Assembly: GCA_037176705.1 (NCBI GenBank)
Contig: CM073886.1
Location: forward strand, 15,708,501-15,772,500
DNA length: 64,000 nucleotides
Direction of reading: 5' to 3'
From: Molossus alvarezi
Taxonomy: Eukaryota > Chordata > Mammalia > Chiroptera > Molossidae
Shown piece by piece: positions 56,343 to 64,000 of the stretch. Position 1 is the stretch's first letter. Every line of letters begins with the position of its first letter. Below the pieces are notes generated by a model, which saw nothing but the letters and a program-made list of their open reading frames with translations, made no database searches and was not told the DNA's origin. Made by a program: the position numbers and the translations under genes.

Positions 56343-64000
<7,658 letters not shown>

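Overview
The window is nuclear DNA from a bat, most likely a yangochiropteran (vespertilionoid) species. About sixty copies of the bat-specific tRNA-derived SINE family Ves are scattered through it, many flanked by intact target-site duplications (TSDs). The gene order matches the mammalian MEFV - ZNF263 - TIGD7 - ZNF75A block (human 16p13.3), and every real gene has introns. Ves subtypes used below: A (head with 'GGTTTGGCTCAGCGGTTAGA', tail hairpin 'TCCTCGGGTGAGGA'), B ('GGTGTGGCTCAGTGGTTGA', ends 'AAATCAATAAAG'), C ('GGGTAGCTCAGTTGGTTAGA', with 'AATGCATAAATAAGTGGAAC').

Layout. (1) 1-10709, minus strand: exons 6 to 1 of MEFV (pyrin), the pyrin-inflammasome sensor. The later exons lie beyond the left edge. 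Frames and splice sites are intact, but the linker is about 70 residues longer than I recall for human pyrin. (2) 10710-31600: repeat-rich intergenic DNA with a lone CpG island (17.15-17.85 kb), a near-consensus CTCF motif (18288-18306), nested LTR, hAT and SINE insertions, and a zinc-finger relic (27.3-27.6 kb). (3) 31.6-40 kb, plus strand: a 45-bp tandem repeat, two CpG-rich segments and complete ZNF263 (SCAN, KRAB-like segment, nine good C2H2 fingers; predicted 683 aa), with a polyadenylation signal near 39971. (4) 40-54 kb: intergenic Ves clusters, an orphan CpG/NRF1 segment (44.27-44.9 kb) and TIGD7 on the minus strand, here a pseudogene with several stops and a Ves inserted near its 3' end. 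(5) 54.2-64 kb: a CpG-island promoter with opposed ETS sites, then the plus-strand ZNF75-family gene (ZNF75A by position). It has an in-frame SCAN exon and a tandem duplication of its linker+KRAB exon pair, and it runs off the right edge at the start of its finger array.

Functionally, MEFV is an innate-immune sensor. ZNF263 and ZNF75A are SCAN/KRAB zinc-finger DNA-binding regulators, and TIGD7 is a domesticated pogo/Tigger transposase that this lineage has apparently lost. The most unusual features are the duplicated, phase-compatible KRAB exon pair in ZNF75A, the TIGD7 loss, the enlarged pyrin linker, and several Ves insertion patterns (serial insertion into the same TSD, and short head-only copies). 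No operon, phage, CRISPR or other prokaryotic-type system is present. Repeat names rest on remembered consensus sequences and need a library search; comparisons with human proteins are also from memory.
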